Positions 32,088 through 40,324 of a DNA stretch of 64,000 nucleotides are shown here, in pieces. The translations under genes and the position numbers were made by a program. Source of the stretch: JACVRW01 sp963846505 (GTDB taxonomy: Bacteria; Actinomycetota; Thermoleophilia; Solirubrobacterales; Thermoleophilaceae). The notes under the pieces are model-generated. The model did no database searches, was not told the origin of the DNA, and saw only the letters and a program-made list of their open reading frames with translations. The stretch's first letter is position 1. Every line of letters starts with the position of its first letter. The stretch lies in contig CAWJWD010000007.1 in the NCBI GenBank assembly GCA_963846505.1, positions 186,001-250,000 of the forward strand. Reading direction: 5' to 3'.

Positions 32088-33884
32088 ATGACGAGCACCA
32101 CCGCCAGTTTCACCGACCCCACCCGACCCGCCTCCGCCACGAGGCGCATGCTCGGCGCCGACGCCGTGCTGCGCGCCCTCGAGGCCGAGCGGGTTGAGAT
32201 CTGCTTCGGCATGCCCGGCGGAGCGATCCTGCCGATCTACGACGCGATCGCGCGCGGCACGTCGATGCGCCACGTGCTCGTGCGCCACGAGCAGGGCGCC
32301 GGTCACATGGCGCAGGGCTACGCGCGCGCGTCGGGTCGCGTCGGCGTGGTGCTGGCCACCTCGGGTCCCGGCGCCACGAACCTCGTCACGCCGCTTGCCG
32401 ACGCGATGATGGACTCGACGCCGCTGGTCTGCGTGACCGGGCAGGTGCACACGCGCCTGCTCGGCACCGACGCCTTCCAGGAGAGCGACATCGCGACGAT
32501 CGTGCAGCCGGTGGTCAAGCACTCGTGGCTGGTGCGCGAGGTCGAGGAGCTGCCGCAGGTGCTGCGTGCCGCCTTCGAGTTGGCGCGCGGCGGGCGGCCC
32601 GGACCCGTGCTCGTCGACGTCCCGCGCGACGTGCAGGAGGCGGAGCTGGACTTCTCCTACCCACGTCGCGCCGCGCTGCCGGGTTGGCACGCACCCGAGC
32701 CCGTCGACCCGGCGGCCGCCGAGGCCTGCGCCGCCGCGATCGCCAGGGCGGAGCGGCCGGTGCTCTACGCCGGCGGCGGCGTGGTCGGCGGCGAGGCCTG
32801 CGAGCAGCTGCTGGCGCTCGCCGAGCTGGCACGCATCCCCGTCGTCACGACGTTGATGGGCAAGGGCGCGATCCCGGAGCGCCACGAGCTGTTCGCCGGC
32901 TGGCCGGGGATGCACGGTGCGCGCTGGGCGAACCTGACGTTCAACGAGGCCGACCTGGTGCTGGCCGCGGGAGCGCGCTTCGACGATCGCGTCACGGGCC
33001 GACTCGACCGCTTCGCCCCCGGCGCGACCGTCGCCCACTTCGAGGTCGACCCGTACGAGATCGGCAAGATCCGCCACGCCGACATCCCGCTGCTCGGCGG
33101 GGTCGAGGACGGGCTGGCGCAGGTGCTGGCAGCGCTGCACGAGCGTGTCGAGCGTGGGTGGCGCCCGCGGACCGACGCCTGGCTGGCCCAGGTCGGCGCT
33201 TGGCGCGAGGCGCATCCGCTGCGCTACGGCGTCGCCGCGCCCGGCAAGCCGTTGAAGCCGCAGGCGGTGCTGGAGCGGCTCGACGCCGCCGTGGGCGCTC
33301 GGGTCGACCACGTCTGGACGACCGGGGTGGGCCAACACCAGATGTGGGCGATGCAGTACGCCGGGGTGCAGCGCCCGCGCTCGTTCGTGACCTCCGGCGG
33401 CCACGGGACGATGGGCTTCGGGCTGCCCGCCGCGATCGGCGCGCAGGCGGCCCGTCCGGACGCCACCGTCGTCTGCGTCGACGGCGACGGCTCGTTTCAG
33501 ATGACCCTGCAGGAGCTCGGCACCGCCGTCGCCGAGCGGCTGCCGGTAGTCGTCGTGATCCTCAACAACGGCTACCTCGGCATGGTCTGCCAGTGGCAGA
33601 CGATGTTCTACGCCGAGCGGCTCTCGCATGTCGACCTGCAGCCGGCGATGCCGGACTTCGCCGCGATCGCGCGCGGCTACGGCGCGCTCGGACTGCGGGT
33701 CGAGACGCTGGCCGAGCTCGACGCGGCGATCGAGCAGGCGCTGTCCGCCGAGCGCCCGGTCGTGCTCGACGTCCAGGTCGATCCCGGCGAGCGCTGCCTT
33801 CCGATGATCGTCCCGGGTGCCGCCGCGGTGGACATGGTCGAGTGGCCCGGGCACGGAGACGGGGGCGACCCACAGCCCGCGTAG
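32088..33884 (+). CDS. ilvB: Acetolactate synthase, large (catalytic) subunit
   Basis: 598 residues with three thiamine-enzyme domains. The N-terminal PYR domain reads FGMPGGAILPIYDAI, with the catalytic Glu in VRHEQGAGHMAQGYA. A central domain follows (LYAGGGVVGG, VTTLMGKGAIPE). The ThDP/Mg2+ motif GDGSFQMTLQELGTA ending NNGYLG lies near 465-495. It condenses two pyruvates, or pyruvate and 2-ketobutyrate, for Val/Leu/Ile synthesis. The regulatory subunit ilvN and ilvC, which usually follow, are absent; a GIY-YIG gene comes next. The leader peptide upstream fits a biosynthetic role. Confidence 0.92.
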   Translation: MTSTTASFTDPTRPASATRRMLGADAVLRALEAERVEICFGMPGGAILPIYDAIARGTSMRHVLVRHEQGAGHMAQGYARASGRVGVVLATSGPGATNLVTPLADAMMDSTPLVCVTGQVHTRLLGTDAFQESDIATIVQPVVKHSWLVREVEELPQVLRAAFELARGGRPGPVLVDVPRDVQEAELDFSYPRRAALPGWHAPEPVDPAAAEACAAAIARAERPVLYAGGGVVGGEACEQLLALAELARIPVVTTLMGKGAIPERHELFAGWPGMHGARWANLTFNEADLVLAAGARFDDRVTGRLDRFAPGATVAHFEVDPYEIGKIRHADIPLLGGVEDGLAQVLAALHERVERGWRPRTDAWLAQVGAWREAHPLRYGVAAPGKPLKPQAVLERLDAAVGARVDHVWTTGVGQHQMWAMQYAGVQRPRSFVTSGGHGTMGFGLPAAIGAQAARPDATVVCVDGDGSFQMTLQELGTAVAERLPVVVVILNNGYLGMVCQWQTMFYAERLSHVDLQPAMPDFAAIARGYGALGLRVETLAELDAAIEQALSAERPVVLDVQVDPGERCLPMIVPGAAAVDMVEWPGHGDGGDPQPA

Positions 33885-33887
33885 GGT

Positions 33888-34151
33888 GTGCGCCGCGTGT
33901 CCGAGGCCGCCTTCGTCTACCTGCTGCGCTGCCGTGACGGCAGCCTCTACTGCGGTTGGACCAACGACCTCCCGCGGCGGGTGGCCGAGCATGCGGCCGG
34001 GCGTGCCAGCCGCTACACCCGCTCGCGGCTGCCGGTCGCGCTGGTCTGGTCGGCGGCCTGCGCATCGCGCTCGGAGGCGATGCGCGAGGAGGCGCGGATC
34101 AAGCGCCTGCCGCGCACCCAGAAGCTGCGGTTGCTCGAACTCGCTGCCTAG
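33888..34151 (+). CDS. GIY-YIG nuclease-superfamily small protein (UPF0213 type)
   Basis: 87 residues: VYLLRCRDGSLYCGWTNDLP RRVAEH spans the GIY-YIG core, with VYLL and YCGWT replacing the GIY and YIG elements. SRYTRSRLPVALVWS and EARIKRLPRTQKLRLLEL follow, the YhbQ-like pattern. These single-domain proteins have weak or unknown nuclease activity. GTG at 33888 follows the ilvB stop by 3 bp; GTG at 33897 is an alternative. Confidence 0.83.
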   Translation: MRRVSEAAFVYLLRCRDGSLYCGWTNDLPRRVAEHAAGRASRYTRSRLPVALVWSAACASRSEAMREEARIKRLPRTQKLRLLELAA

Positions 34152-34177
34152 GCGTTGCCTATGCGATACTGCGACGG

Positions 34178-34573
34178 ATGTCCGAGGACGGGCTGCTGCT
34201 GGGAGATGCCGCCACGGCGCTCGGCGTGAGCGTCGACACGCTGCGCCGGTGGGCGCGTGCCGGCAAGCTCCAGACCACGCGCGACCAGGCCAACCGCCGT
34301 CGCGTCGCTCGCAGCGAGATCGAGCGCCTGGCGCAGCGGCCCCAGCGTCAGCGCAGCGGTGACGCACTCAGCGCACGCAACCGCTTCCCCGGGGTGGTGC
34401 GTTCGGTCGAGGTCGACGGTGTGATGGCGCTCGTCGAGATCGAGGCCGGGCCGCATCGGGTGATCGCCGCGATCACGCGCGACGCGGTCGAGGAGCTCGG
34501 GCTCGAGCCGGGCGTGCCGGCGACTGCACGGGTAAAGGCGACGTCGGTGATGATCGACAGGGGAGCGGAGTAG
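34178..34573 (+). CDS. Molybdate-responsive regulator: helix-turn-helix plus TOBE domain
   Basis: 131 residues. Residues 5-50 are a MerR/excisionase-type helix-turn-helix (LLLGDAATALGVSVDTLRRW, NRRRVARSEIERLA). Residues about 68-128 are a single TOBE/Mop domain (NRFPGVVRSVEVDGVMALVE, AAITRDAVEELGLEPG), which binds molybdate or tungstate. It stands directly before modA with zero spacing and is a compact functional counterpart of ModE. It probably controls the modABC operon it heads. Confidence 0.85.
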   Translation: MSEDGLLLGDAATALGVSVDTLRRWARAGKLQTTRDQANRRRVARSEIERLAQRPQRQRSGDALSARNRFPGVVRSVEVDGVMALVEIEAGPHRVIAAITRDAVEELGLEPGVPATARVKATSVMIDRGAE

Positions 34574-35362
34574 ATGCGGACACGGGCGGTCGTGGCACTG
34601 ATGGCGAGCGTGGCGGTGGGGCTGCTCGGCGGCTGCGGGGACGACGACTCCGACACGTCCGGCGGTGGCAGCAGCGGCGACGGCGACACGCCGCGACTGG
34701 TCGTCTCCGCCGCCTCGTCGATGACCGAGGCGCTGACGGAGTGCAGCAAGCGCTTCGAGGGCGCGGACGTGAAGCTCTCCTTCGCCGGCTCGGACGAGCT
34801 CGCAGCCCAGATCCGCCAGGGCGTCGAGCCCGACGTGTTCGCCTCGGCGAACACGAAGCTGCCGGACCAGTTGGCGGCCGATGGCATGCTCTCGAAGCCG
34901 GTCGAGTTCGTCACCAACACGCTCGTCGTCGCCGTGCCCAAGGACTCGGACGTCGAGTCGGTCGAGGACCTGACGAAGTCCGGCACCACGGTCGCGATGG
35001 GCTCGGAGACGGTGCCGATCGGCTCGTACACGCGCGAGGTGCTGAGCCGCCTGCAGGGCGACGCCGGGGACGAGATCCTCGCCAACGTGCGCTCGAACGA
35101 GCCAGACGTGAAGGGCATCGTCGGCAAGCTGACCCAAGGCGCCGCCGACGCGGGGTTCGTCTACGTCAGCGACGTCGAGGCGACCAACGGGGCGTTGCGC
35201 GCGCTCCAGCTTCCGGGCGAGCTGCAGCCGAGCGTCGTGTACGCGGCTGGGGTCGTGAAGGGGGCGAAGCAGCCAGTGCTGGCCGAGCGCTTCGTCCAGG
35301 GCTTGGTCGACGGCGACTGCTACGACACGCTGCAGCGCGACGGCTTCGGCCCGCTGAAGTGA
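34574..35362 (+). CDS. modA: Molybdate ABC transporter substrate-binding protein
   Basis: 262 residues. Lipoprotein signal with Cys at about 21 (LLGGCGDDD). Oxyanion-binding segments are SAASSMTEAL, FAGSDELAAQIRQGVEPDVF and VPIGSYTREVLSRL, then TQGAADAGFVYVSDVEAT. It captures molybdate at the cell surface. It immediately follows the TOBE regulator, and its stop overlaps the modB start (GTGA). Confidence 0.92.
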   Translation: MRTRAVVALMASVAVGLLGGCGDDDSDTSGGGSSGDGDTPRLVVSAASSMTEALTECSKRFEGADVKLSFAGSDELAAQIRQGVEPDVFASANTKLPDQLAADGMLSKPVEFVTNTLVVAVPKDSDVESVEDLTKSGTTVAMGSETVPIGSYTREVLSRLQGDAGDEILANVRSNEPDVKGIVGKLTQGAADAGFVYVSDVEATNGALRALQLPGELQPSVVYAAGVVKGAKQPVLAERFVQGLVDGDCYDTLQRDGFGPLK

Positions 35363-36165
35363 GCGGTCGCGCCGGCTTCACGGCGCTGACCGCCGCCGCG
35401 CTCGCACTCGCGCTGACGTTCCTGACGCTGCCGGTCGTCGCGATCTTCGTCGACACCGACCCGGGTGCGCTGGTCTCGAGCCTCGGCGAGCAGGAGGCGC
35501 GCGACGCCCTGCTGCTGAGCTTCGAGACCACCGCGCTGGCGCTCGCGCTGATCGTGCTCGTCGGCACGCCGGCCGCCTACCTGCTCGCGACGCGTGCGTT
35601 CCCGGGGCGAGCGGTCGTGATCACGCTGATCGAGCTGCCGCTCGTGTTGCCGCCGGCTGTCGCCGGGATCGCCCTGCTGGCCGCGGTCGGGCCGGCCGGG
35701 ATCCTCGGCGGGACGCTGGAGGCAGTCGGCGTCGACCTGGCGCTCACGACCGCGGCGGTGGTGGTCGCGCTGACGTTCGTCGCCGCGCCGTTCTACCTGC
35801 GGCAAGCGATCGCGGCGTTCGGGGCGGTCGATCGCACGCTGCTCGACGCCTCGCGCACGCTTGGCGCGAGCGAGGCACGGACCTTCGTGCGGGTGATGAT
35901 TCCCACGGCGCTGCCCGGCCTGGCCGCCGGCGGTGCGCTCGCGCTCGGGCGCGCGCTGGGGGAGTTCGGTGCCACGCTGATGTTCGCCGGCTCGTTCCAG
36001 GGCATCACCCAGACCGTGCCGCTGGCGATCTACGACCGCTTCTCCTCGGACTTCGACGCCGCGCTGGCACTGTCGGCGGTGTTGGTCGCGGTCTCGGCGG
36101 CGATCCTGCTGGCGGTGAAGCTCGTCGGCGGAGCAGACGCGCTCGGCGGCGGGGTGCGGCGGTGA
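35359..36165 (+). CDS. modB: Molybdate ABC transporter permease
   Basis: 268 residues with about six membrane helices and the permease EAA-like loop (DASRTLGASEARTFVRVMIP, then LPGLAAGGALALGRALGEFG) that contacts the ATPase. Homologous to ModB/CysT-type permeases. The GTG start overlaps modA's stop and its own stop overlaps modC's start, a tightly coupled operon. Confidence 0.92.
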   Translation: MSGRAGFTALTAAALALALTFLTLPVVAIFVDTDPGALVSSLGEQEARDALLLSFETTALALALIVLVGTPAAYLLATRAFPGRAVVITLIELPLVLPPAVAGIALLAAVGPAGILGGTLEAVGVDLALTTAAVVVALTFVAAPFYLRQAIAAFGAVDRTLLDASRTLGASEARTFVRVMIPTALPGLAAGGALALGRALGEFGATLMFAGSFQGITQTVPLAIYDRFSSDFDAALALSAVLVAVSAAILLAVKLVGGADALGGGVRR

Positions 36166-37286
36166 CGAGCGCGCACGCGGCGCCGGCGGGGCTGGCCCCG
36201 CGCTCCGGCGCCACGCTGGACGTGGAGGTGCGGAAGCGTCTGGGGGACGTCGAACTCGACGTCGCCATGACGGTGGAGCCGGGCAGTTGCCTGGCGCTCG
36301 CCGGACCGTCGGGTGCGGGCAAGACGAGCGTGCTGCGCGTCATCGCCGGGCTGCTGCGACCGCAGCGGGGAAGCGTGCGGCTCGGCGACGAGACCTGGCT
36401 CGAGACGACGGCGGGGCGGGACGTGCCCCCCGAGCGCCGCCGCTGCGGCTATCTGTTTCAGGAGTACGCGCTGTTCGGGCATCTGAGCGCCTGGCAGAAC
36501 GTCGCCTATCCGTTGCGCGGGCTGGCACGCGGCGAGCGGCGTGCGCGGGCGCTGGAGCTGCTCGAGCGCTTCGGGCTCGGCGCGCGGGCCGAGGCGCGTC
36601 CGGCGACGCTCTCCGGCGGCGAGCGTCAGCGGGTCGCGCTGGCGCGGGCGCTCGCCCGACGCCCGGACGTGCTGCTGCTCGACGAGCCGCTGTCGGCCCT
36701 CGACGCGCGCACGCGCGCGAGCGCGGCCCGCGAGCTGGCAGTCGTGCTGGGCGAGCTGGAGGTGCCCGCCCTGCTGGTGACCCATGACTTCGCCGAGGCG
36801 GCCCAGCTCGGCGATCGCGTCGGCGTGATCGACGCCGGCAGGATCGTGCAGGAAGGCACGGCGAGCGAGCTCGCGACCGCGCCGGGCTCGGCGTTCGTGG
36901 CGGACTTCACGGGCGCGGTGGTGCTCACGGGGCGCGCCCGGCCCGGTGCCGACGGCCTGACGCTCGTCGAGCTGGACGGCGGTGGCACGATCGTCAGCGT
37001 CGACGTGGCCGAGGGGCGGGTCGGCGCCAGCTTCCATCCCTGGGACGTGGCCGTCGCGCCCGCGAGGGGAAGGGCCGACGCGCCCCCGGGCTCGGCGCAG
37101 AACCGGGTCGCGGCGGAGGTCGTCTCGATCACCGAGATCGGCAACCGCGTGCGTCTCGGACTCGCAGCGGCGCAGCCGCTGGTCGCCGAGCTGACGCTCA
37201 CCGCCACGCGCGAGCTGGGACTACGCCAGGGAGCGCGTGTGGTGGCGAGTTGGAAGGCGTCTGCGACGCGACTGGTCCGGCTCTAG
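36162..37286 (+). CDS. modC: Molybdate ABC transporter ATP-binding protein
   Basis: 374 residues. Walker A GPSGAGKT (48-55), Q-loop YLFQEYALF, signature SGGERQR (151-157), Walker B LLLDEP (171-176) and H-loop LLVTHDFAEA. The C-terminal TOBE region (about 285-370, NRVAAEVVSITEIGNRVRLG) binds oxyanion and can inhibit transport when molybdate is plentiful. It completes regulator-modABC. Confidence 0.92.
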   Translation: MTSAHAAPAGLAPRSGATLDVEVRKRLGDVELDVAMTVEPGSCLALAGPSGAGKTSVLRVIAGLLRPQRGSVRLGDETWLETTAGRDVPPERRRCGYLFQEYALFGHLSAWQNVAYPLRGLARGERRARALELLERFGLGARAEARPATLSGGERQRVALARALARRPDVLLLDEPLSALDARTRASAARELAVVLGELEVPALLVTHDFAEAAQLGDRVGVIDAGRIVQEGTASELATAPGSAFVADFTGAVVLTGRARPGADGLTLVELDGGGTIVSVDVAEGRVGASFHPWDVAVAPARGRADAPPGSAQNRVAAEVVSITEIGNRVRLGLAAAQPLVAELTLTATRELGLRQGARVVASWKASATRLVRL

Positions 37287-37331
37287 CAGCGCGCTGGTCG
37301 TGCCCAGACCGGGAACGCCGAGCGAGTCGGG

Positions 37332-37547
37332 CTACTCCAGGCCCTCGAGGAGATCGGCAGGCCGCACCTCCAGCCCGCGCGAGAGGCGCAGCAGGACCCG
37401 GATGCCGGGGTCGCGACGTGCCGATTCGAACCGGCGCAGCTCGGATGCGTCCATCGCTGCGCGGCTGGCCAGGTCCTCCTGGGTGAGCGAGCGCTCATGG
37501 CGCAATCGCCGCAGATTGGCGGCAAAGACGCCCAGTGCTTCGTCCAC
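37332..37547 (-). CDS. XRE-family helix-turn-helix regulator
   Basis: 71 residues: FAANLRRLRHERSLTQEDLA, SRAAMDASELRRFESARRDP and LLRLSRGLEVRPADLLEGL form a Cro/C1-type helix-turn-helix and nothing else. I use the GTG at 37547. The ATG at 37628 would translate through a 30-bp perfect palindrome that is better read as the operator. The divergent neighbour at 37647 is the likely second target. Confidence 0.8.
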   Translation of the reverse strand: MDEALGVFAANLRRLRHERSLTQEDLASRAAMDASELRRFESARRDPGIRVLLRLSRGLEVRPADLLEGLE

Positions 37548-37575
37548 GCGGAAGACAGTTCCCGGTAGACGCTGC

Positions 37576-37605
37576 CAGCGCCAGGACTTATAAGTCCTGG
37601 CGCTG
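37576..37605. promoter_or_regulatory. 30-bp perfect palindrome, probable XRE operator
   Basis: The left arm CAGCGCCAGGACTTA (37576-37590) is followed without spacer by its exact reverse complement (37591-37605). It lies 29 bp upstream of the XRE start and 42 bp upstream of the divergent membrane-protein gene. Position and perfect symmetry suit a dimeric regulator. Confidence 0.6.
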
Positions 37606-37646
37606 CTATCGAGAATTGAACCATTCATGTCCGAGGAGGGCGGTCG

Positions 37647-38123
37647 TTGCCCGCTGGAGAGCTCTACTGCCGTGAGATCAGATCGAGTGAGACGCCCGAG
37701 GACCTGCACCGGCGCGTCGTCTTGCAGCTCTCGCCGCTCCTCGCCCCAGCGCACTACAAGCTCGCCGCGGAGGACCCGCAGCACATCGAGTACAGCCGCC
37801 GCTACCTTCCGACCGCTGCCTTGATCGCCGCCTTGCTGGCCCTCGTCCTCGCCGCCGCCGCAGCACTCGCCGACGTGCCCGCTCCCGCCGCCGCGCTCGG
37901 GTTGGCCGGTCTCGTGACCCTGTTGTTCGCGCGCCGCAGCGAGGAGCTGCGCGTCGCGGTCCAACCGCGGCCCGGGGGCAGCACCGCCTACCTCAGCGGC
38001 TTCCTCACCAGCCGCGCACGCATGTCGCTGCTCGGCTTCGAGCCGCCGCGCGGCCGCAAGCTCGTGCCGGCCGTTCACGGCGAGTCGGACCAGCGGCAGC
38101 CACGTCGCCCTTCCGCGGGCTGA
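37647..38123 (+). CDS. Hypothetical membrane protein, 158 residues
   Basis: A TTG start is preceded by GAGGAGGG at good spacing. It has a soluble N-terminal part (residues 1-52), two hydrophobic helices (AALIAALLALVLAAAAAL and AAALGLAGLVTLLFA), then a basic region (VQPRPGGSTAYLSGFLTSRA). No family recognised. Expression is likely controlled through the adjacent 30-bp palindrome by the divergent XRE protein. Confidence 0.55.
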   Translation: MPAGELYCREIRSSETPEDLHRRVVLQLSPLLAPAHYKLAAEDPQHIEYSRRYLPTAALIAALLALVLAAAAALADVPAPAAALGLAGLVTLLFARRSEELRVAVQPRPGGSTAYLSGFLTSRARMSLLGFEPPRGRKLVPAVHGESDQRQPRRPSAG

Positions 38124-38124
38124 G

Positions 38125-38376
38125 CTAGCCAAGCTCGCGGATCACGCACTCGACGAGCTCCTCGCAGCAGCCCGCCAGACGTACCTCGATGGCCTCCGGC
38201 GTCACCCGCACTTGCGATACGCGCGCGCCGCGCCCGTGCCGGAGGCAGCGAATCGCCTCGAGCCGCGCACGCAGGCGCTCGATCGCCGCGCGCCCGACTC
38301 GCTCCTCGGCCGCGCGCAAGAATTGCTCGCGGCCAACCTCTTGGCCGGCGAGCCGGTACTCGATGCTGACGCCCAT
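38125..38376 (-). CDS. Small protein of unknown function behind a LexA box
   Basis: 83 residues: MGVSIEYRLAGQEVGREQFL RAAEERVG, a helical middle (AAIERLRARLEAIRC), then strands (SQVRVTPEAIEVRLAGCCEE). I chose the ATG at 38376 because AGGAG lies 8-9 bases upstream. A perfect SOS-type palindrome is centred 34 bp upstream, so the gene is probably induced by DNA damage. No known domain is recognised. The divergent gene is miaA. Confidence 0.6.
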   Translation of the reverse strand: MGVSIEYRLAGQEVGREQFLRAAEERVGRAAIERLRARLEAIRCLRHGRGARVSQVRVTPEAIEVRLAGCCEELVECVIRELG

Positions 38377-38403
38377 CCAAAGACTCCTCACTACCCGCTA
38401 GGG

Positions 38404-38417
38404 CGAACATATGTTCG
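38404..38417. promoter_or_regulatory. LexA (SOS) box
   Basis: CGAACATATGTTCG is a perfect 14-bp palindrome matching the actinobacterial/Gram-positive LexA consensus CGAAC-N4-GTTCG. It lies 27 bp from the start of the minus-strand small gene and covers the first ATG assigned to miaA. Confidence 0.75.
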
Positions 38418-39358
38418 TATCCTATCCAGCGAACGACTCGGGCTCAAGCGATCCGCGCGCATTGCCGCGGTTGGTTGCCGTCGTGGGGACGAACTCGTCC
38501 GGAAAGAGCGCGCTCGGCATCGATCTGGCCCGGCGCTTCGGTGGCGAGGTGATCTCCGCCGACTCGCGCCAGGTCTACCGCGGGCTCGACCTCGGCACCG
38601 GCAAGGTCACGTCCGAGGAGATGGCCGGCGTGCCGCACCACCTGCTCGACGTGGTCGAGCCGGGGGAGACGTTCTCGCTCGCCGCCTTCCAGGGGCTCGC
38701 CTACGAGGCGATCGACGACGTGATCGCCCGCGGGCGGCTGCCGCTGCTCGTCGGCGGCAGCGGGCTCTACGTGCGCGCGGTCGTCGAGGGCTACCAGCTG
38801 GTGGACGCCGAACCCGATCCCGAGCGCCGTGCGGAGCTGGCGTCGTGGAGCGACGAGCGCCTGCTCGCCGAGCTCGAGCGCCTCGACCCGACGGCCGCCC
38901 GGCAGCTCGACCTGCCCAACCGCCGGCGGCTGGTGCGCGCCGTCGAGATCGCCGCCGCCGGCCACGCGCGCGCGGACACCCGCCGTGCCGAGCCGCGCTA
39001 CCGCACGCTGATGCTCGGGCTCACCTGGCCGACGCCGGTGCTCGACGAACGCATCGCCGTGCGTCTGCGCGCGCGCATGGACGCGGGCCTGGTGGCCGAG
39101 GTGCAGGGGCTGCTGGCGGCGGGAGTGGACGCGGACTTCCTCGAGGCGCTCGGGCTCGAGTACCGCTTCACGATCCGCCATCTGCGCGGCGAGTACGAGT
39201 CCGAGGAGGAGCTGTTCGAGCACGCGAACCGTGGCGTGCGCCGCTTCTCGCGCCGCCAGCTGTCCTGGTTTCGGCGCGACCGCGAGCTTGTCTGGCTCGA
39301 CGGCGACGGGGACTACGCCGAGCAGGCGGTGCAGCTGATCGAGCGCTTCCTCGACTGA
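38411..39358 (+). CDS. miaA: tRNA dimethylallyltransferase
   Basis: 315 residues. P-loop GTNSSGKSAL (26-35; more often GPTASGKS), SADSRQVYRGLDLGTGK, HHLLDVVEPGETFSLAAFQ, LPLLVGGSGLYVRAV and the C-terminal FSRRQLSWFRRD. It prenylates A37 of tRNAs reading UNN codons. The ATG at 38411 falls inside the LexA box, so the TTG at 38462 (giving PRLVAVVGTNSSGKS) may be the true start. The usual neighbours (miaB, dapF, hflX) are absent. Confidence 0.9.
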   Translation: MFVSYPANDSGSSDPRALPRLVAVVGTNSSGKSALGIDLARRFGGEVISADSRQVYRGLDLGTGKVTSEEMAGVPHHLLDVVEPGETFSLAAFQGLAYEAIDDVIARGRLPLLVGGSGLYVRAVVEGYQLVDAEPDPERRAELASWSDERLLAELERLDPTAARQLDLPNRRRLVRAVEIAAAGHARADTRRAEPRYRTLMLGLTWPTPVLDERIAVRLRARMDAGLVAEVQGLLAAGVDADFLEALGLEYRFTIRHLRGEYESEEELFEHANRGVRRFSRRQLSWFRRDRELVWLDGDGDYAEQAVQLIERFLD

Positions 39359-39367
39359 GCGCCGCCG

Positions 39368-40258
39368 TCAGCGCAGCAGCAGCGGCCGTGTGTTCACGAT
39401 CCGCGCGGGCAGCAGCCGGCTCGCTTCGACGCCGCGCCTCGAGAGGCGCAGCCGGAGGATCCCCGTGCGCGTGGTGCCGGGCGAACCGGCGCCGAAGACG
39501 AAGTTGCCGAGGCTGTAGGCGACCGGCCGCCGGCCCCTGGCCCGGATCGGCTGCAGCACGTGCGGGTGGGCGCCGATGACGGCGCTCGCACCGGCCTGCA
39601 GGGCGATGTCCGCGAAGCCGCGCTGGCGCCCGTCCTCGCTGGTCGCGCGCTCAATGCCCCAGTGGAAGGTGGCGATCACGACGTCCGCGCGCTCGAGGGC
39701 TCGACGCACGCCGGCGCGAATCAGCGTCGGCGTGGCGGGCTGGGTGCCGGCGCGGCTCGGGCCGGCGAAGAACTCGGCCGGCAGGATGTCCGAGAAGCCG
39801 ACGAAGGCGACCCGCAGGCCGAGTCGCTCGACCACCCGCGGCTCGCTCGCGGACGCCAGGCTGCCGCCCGCCCCGACCGCCGTGGCGCCGAAGCGGCGCA
39901 CGTTGGCGACCGTGTCGAGCAGCGCTTGGGTGCCGTAGTCGGCGGCGTGGTTGTTGGCGAGGTTGTAGACGTCGAAGCCGGCCATGCGGGTGGCGACGCG
40001 CAGCGCGTTCGGCGAGCCGCGGAAGGTGAACTGCTTCGGCACCGGTGCGCCGCGCGTGGTGACCGAGCACTCGAGGTTGCCGAAGGCGATGTCCTGCGCC
40101 CGCAACGTCGGGCCGACGCTCGTCCACGGGTAGCCCGGCCCCTCGAGCGCGAGCGCGGGCGCAGGACAGAGCAGTGCGATGGTGACCCCCGCTGCCGCGA
40201 CCGCTCGCTTCCGACTCACGAGCGCGCCCGCTAGCGCCGCCTTGGACATCGCGGCCAT
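39368..40258 (-). CDS. CapA-family protein lacking the first metal-binding motif
   Basis: About 296 residues with a signal peptide (ending CPAPALA) followed directly by YPWTSVGPTLRAQDIAFGNL ECSVTTRG. NLANNHAADYG, ATFHWG, IGAHPHVLQP and YSLGNFVFG, the metallophosphatase-like core of CapA/PgsA proteins, come next. Family members normally begin with a GDxMLG metal-ligand strand before the YPF helix; it is missing here, as if the signal peptide had been joined to a truncated domain. Activity is therefore doubtful. Start at 40258 or 40249. Confidence 0.75.
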   Translation of the reverse strand: MAAMSKAALAGALVSRKRAVAAAGVTIALLCPAPALALEGPGYPWTSVGPTLRAQDIAFGNLECSVTTRGAPVPKQFTFRGSPNALRVATRMAGFDVYNLANNHAADYGTQALLDTVANVRRFGATAVGAGGSLASASEPRVVERLGLRVAFVGFSDILPAEFFAGPSRAGTQPATPTLIRAGVRRALERADVVIATFHWGIERATSEDGRQRGFADIALQAGASAVIGAHPHVLQPIRARGRRPVAYSLGNFVFGAGSPGTTRTGILRLRLSRRGVEASRLLPARIVNTRPLLLR

Positions 40259-40324
40259 GCGGTCGGTGCGATGTTGGGACACGCGTCGATTGAGCCCGCC
40301 TCGTGCGAGCGCGAGGATGCGTCC

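Noticed and set aside
31989..34367. A 792-codon minus-strand open frame opposite ilvB
   Set aside because: Low-complexity Arg/His-rich shadow; ilvB on the plus strand is unambiguous.
37576..37605. The 30-bp palindrome as a transcription terminator
   Set aside because: No loop, no T-run, and it lies between divergent starts, not after a gene.
37627..37824. A plus-strand frame starting at the ATG at 37627
   Set aside because: Basic, motif-free translation; the TTG-started frame at 37647 has a better Shine-Dalgarno and clear membrane helices.
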